Shown here: in pieces, positions 61,920 to 64,000 of the stretch
How the letters are laid out: the number at the start of each line of letters is the position of its first letter
Position numbering within the stretch: the first letter of the stretch is position 1
Assembly (NCBI GenBank): GCA_964501905.1
Contig: CAZCTW010000001.1
Coordinates: 186,001 to 250,000 of the forward strand
Origin: B69-G16 sp964501905
Lineage (GTDB): Archaea > Thermoproteota > Thermoprotei > Thermofilales > B69-G16
Length of the DNA: 64,000 nt
Direction: 5' to 3'
Notes under the pieces: generated by a model
The model's input: the letters and a program-made list of their open reading frames with translations, nothing else
Told to the model about the DNA's origin: nothing
Database searches by the model: none
Program-made: the position numbers and the translations under genes

Positions 61920-62879
61920 ATGGAATGCTCTATCTGTGGCAATAAGCCAGTGTATCATTATAGGGATTTAGGAATTAGCTTATGTAAGAGGCATTTCGTA
62001 GAATATTTTGAAAAGCGCGTTTTCGAAACTCTAAAGCGATTTAAACTGGTAAAGGCCGGGGAATTGGTTGCAGTAGCTGTCTCAGGGGGTAAAGATAGCC
62101 TTACCACGCTCTACCTGTTGAACAAGTTTTCTAAAATCCTAGATTTTGAGGTTATTGGCTTAGCCGTGGATGAGGGTATTAAAGGCTATAGAGAATATAA
62201 ACTCGAGGCTTTAAGAAAGTTTGCAGAAAAGATAAGCGTAGATTTCATAGTGGCTAGTTTTAAGGAATACTTTGGGGCTACACTTGACGATATGGTCTTA
62301 GTTTTAGAGAAGAAGAGATTCGAGTATAAGCCATGTACTGTATGTGGTGTTTTCAGGAGATACATAATCAATTTGAAGGCTAGGGAGCTTGGAGCTTCTA
62401 AAGTAGCGACGGGACACAACCTGGACGATGAAATACAAGTCTTTTTAATGAACATGTTGAGAGCTGGGCTTAAGAACATGGCGCGGGAGGGTATAGTCAC
62501 AGGCTTGCACGAACACCCTAAACTAGTCCCTCGCATTAAGCCGCTTTACTTCTGTAGGGAGAGAGAAGTTTTAGCCTACTCCATACTTAGGAATATTGAA
62601 ACACCATTTGTTGAATGCAGGTATGTAGTCTACGCATTCAGAGATAAAATTAGAAGGTGGATTAACAAGGTAGAATCTCTAGATCCCGGAGTAAAGCTTA
62701 ACTTGCTCGCTTCAAAGGAGATTATCTCTAACTTATTACAGAATTCCAAATACGGTAAAGGAATTATAGGAACTTGTAGAGTCTGCGGAGAGCCCTCGAG
62801 CGGAGATATCTGTAAAGCTTGCTTCTTTAGAGACTACCTAGGTTTAGGAATTTCTAGGACCTTACGTAATGAGATATAG
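61920..62879 (+). CDS. tRNA 2-thiolation protein (Ncs6/TtuA type)
   Basis: 319 residues. An N-terminal zinc motif (CSICGNKP ... CKRH) precedes the PP-loop VAVSGGKDSLTTLYLL (about 52-67). CTVCGVFRR near residue 140 is the C-x-x-C that ligates the [4Fe-4S] cluster; a third Cys (FVECRYVVYAF) is near residue 225. The C-terminal zinc ribbon is CRVCG ... CKAC. It activates tRNA uridine and inserts sulfur taken from a ubiquitin-like carrier. Three MoaD-like carriers are in the window. Confidence 0.92.
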   Translation: MECSICGNKPVYHYRDLGISLCKRHFVEYFEKRVFETLKRFKLVKAGELVAVAVSGGKDSLTTLYLLNKFSKILDFEVIGLAVDEGIKGYREYKLEALRKFAEKISVDFIVASFKEYFGATLDDMVLVLEKKRFEYKPCTVCGVFRRYIINLKARELGASKVATGHNLDDEIQVFLMNMLRAGLKNMAREGIVTGLHEHPKLVPRIKPLYFCREREVLAYSILRNIETPFVECRYVVYAFRDKIRRWINKVESLDPGVKLNLLASKEIISNLLQNSKYGKGIIGTCRVCGEPSSGDICKACFFRDYLGLGISRTLRNEI

Positions 62880-63127
62880 AATTCGTAGAGCTTCACTACC
62901 ACTGGATCGTCTAGGTTCAACCTATAAGCATACCTCTTAGGGCTTACTTGAAGCTCTTCTACTATATTCCTCTTCTTAAGCTCCGGTATTATACGAAAGA
63001 CGCTTCCAACGTTCTTGTTCAATTTTCTAGATATTTCACTTATGCTCATAACGGTGTTTGGATTTTCTAGAAAAGTTTCTAGAACTTCCATATAAAGCGT
63101 TTTTACGAATACCCTATCTAACATCAT
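62834..63127 (-). CDS. Winged helix-turn-helix protein
   Basis: 97 residues from ATG 63127; a longer frame starts at 63205. Core: VLETFLENPNTVMSISEISRKLNKNVGSVFRIIPELKKRNIV, a MarR/ArsR-like winged helix, followed by YAYRLNLDDPVVVKLYEFY. It overlaps the thiolase gene by 46 bp at its 3' end and diverges from sucC; it may regulate one of them. Confidence 0.7.
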   Translation of the reverse strand: MMLDRVFVKTLYMEVLETFLENPNTVMSISEISRKLNKNVGSVFRIIPELKKRNIVEELQVSPKRYAYRLNLDDPVVVKLYEFYISLRKVLEIPKPR

Positions 63128-63281
63128 AATTTTCAACTTTAGGAGACAGTAGACTTTCTTAATAATAAGCTTTTCTATATCGAAATTTGATATGTGAAAA
63201 AGCATAGTGGATTATTGGATATTTTATTAAGGTAAAGAGTATTTAAGTGGTTTAATCGTCATTTGTTAGAGGTGGATCTAA

Positions 63282-64000
63282 TTGAATCTCTATGAATATG
63301 AGGGAGTAGCTCTTTTCCAGAAGTACGGTATACCTGTTCCAAGGGGGGGATTGGCGTCGTCGCCGGATGAGGCGAGGAAAATAGCTGAAAGGCTAAATCC
63401 ACCTTATGTCGTGAAGGCTCAGGTTCTGATAGGAGGACGAGGTAAGGCTGGTGGTGTGCGTTTTGCTGAAACACCTGAAGAAGTGGAGAACGTTGCCGAG
63501 GAAGTTCTAGGAATTGTTATCAGGGGCGTCAGAGTCGATAAAATCCTAGTGGTTGAAAAAATCAAAATTATGAGAGAGCTTTACCTCAGCTTTGTCCTAA
63601 ACAGAAGTGAAAAAACTGTAGATTTCCTAGCTTCGCCTTTAGGAGGCGTCGATATAGAGGATATAGCAAGGGAATACCCAATGTCTCTGGTTAGGCAACA
63701 TATAGATCCTCTACTTGGAATACAGGAGTTTATGGTTAGGAGAGCGTTTAAACGCCTGAATTTAAGCGGAGAGCTGTATAGGAATTTTAGGGAGCTGGTT
63801 TTTTCTCTTTATCGGCTCTTCGTAGAGTATGACTGCGAACTGGCTGAAATAAACCCGTTAGCCCTTACGAGAGAAGGCAGGCTAGTAGCAGTTGACAGCA
63901 AGATCATCGTGGATGATAACTCGCTCTTTAGACATCCGGACCTACTTGAAATTAAAAAGAGAAGAATTGAGAATATGGATGAAGTTGAGAGGAAAGCTGA
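63282..64000 (+). CDS. sucC: Succinyl-CoA synthetase beta subunit, 3' end outside window
   Basis: Runs off the right edge; about 239 N-terminal residues are visible of roughly 375-390. The start is TTG 63282 with GAGGTG 7 bases ahead: MNLYEYEGVALFQKYGIPVPRGG. ATP-grasp lobe: VVKAQVLIGGRGKAGGVRF (about residues 45-63), VEKIKIMRELYLSFVLNR, LASPLGGVDIEDIA and ELAEINPLALT with the nucleotide/metal ligands. Joins succinyl-CoA with ADP or GDP in the TCA cycle; the alpha subunit should follow. Confidence 0.93.
   Translation, partial: MNLYEYEGVALFQKYGIPVPRGGLASSPDEARKIAERLNPPYVVKAQVLIGGRGKAGGVRFAETPEEVENVAEEVLGIVIRGVRVDKILVVEKIKIMRELYLSFVLNRSEKTVDFLASPLGGVDIEDIAREYPMSLVRQHIDPLLGIQEFMVRRAFKRLNLSGELYRNFRELVFSLYRLFVEYDCELAEINPLALTREGRLVAVDSKIIVDDNSLFRHPDLLEIKKRRIENMDEVERKA

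Noticed and set aside
1..64000. CRISPR arrays, insertion sequences or integrase genes
   Set aside because: I looked for regularly spaced direct repeats, transposase DDE/HUH motifs and tyrosine recombinases and saw none, despite the many broken genes.

Overview
The window is archaeal, most likely from a thermophilic member of the Thermoproteota (Crenarchaeota-like). The evidence is a HerA-NurA pair, an archaeal AGOG 8-oxoguanine glycosylase, a fused phosphoglucose/phosphomannose isomerase, a PAC2-family protein, a CdvA-like PRC-barrel protein beside a DUF1512 protein, MoaD/SAMP-type proteins with an Ncs6/TtuA-type thiolase, TATA-box promoters, GGTG/GAGGTG ribosome sites, many GTG/TTG starts and probable C/D box guide RNAs. 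The lineage is inferred; no rRNA or tRNA gene is visible to settle it.

Layout. 1-18.7 kb is housekeeping: the end of a peptide/sugar-binding lipoprotein, sugar-phosphate isomerase, DNA repair (AGOG, NurA, HerA), a nucleotidyltransferase-HEPN/nuclease pair, hydrolases, an ATP-grasp ligase and several small membrane or zinc proteins. 18.7-20.4 kb holds a glycogen/starch synthase. 20.7-38 kb is the most unusual part: a phosphotransferase system (PTS) rare in archaea, with EI, HPr, EIIA, EIIB and an ascorbate (Ula/Sga)-type EIIC. It is interspersed with nagA, two tandem DeoC-type aldolases, a DapA-type aldolase, a 2-hydroxyacid dehydrogenase, a cyclase and a bat-type regulator. The same stretch is full of decaying genes: an SIS fragment, a frameshifted EIIB, remnants of an aldehyde ferredoxin oxidoreductase with neighbours, a second HPr without a start codon or His15, and a glmS copy with at least six lesions. 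It looks like a sugar-catabolism island in rapid turnover.

38-48 kb carries a winged-helix protein, the CdvA-like/DUF1512 pair, a multidomain PAPS-reductase-like protein, a further EIIB followed by a truncated creatininase that meets a phosphotriesterase fragment, then malic enzyme and malate dehydrogenase facing each other. 48.7-56.1 kb has two related secreted, membrane-anchored surface proteins enclosing a radical SAM enzyme, an XPD-like helicase and a divergent GHMP-kinase-fold protein. 56-64 kb has MoaD/MoaE proteins, a broken MFS transporter, a GH1 glycosidase, a PAC2 protein, a flavin reductase-like protein, a glycerophosphodiesterase, an Ncs6/TtuA tRNA thiolase, and the start of succinyl-CoA synthetase beta, which runs off the right edge.

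How the genes may work together (inference): sugar is taken up and phosphorylated by EI-HPr-EIIA-EIIB-EIIC, then split by the aldolases. The three or four MoaD-like sulfur carriers could serve both molybdopterin (MoaE) and tRNA thiolation (Ncs6/TtuA). Two C/D box sRNA candidates (56171-56219 plus strand, 48044-48093 minus strand) show the regular box spacing expected of archaeal methylation guides; a third is weak.
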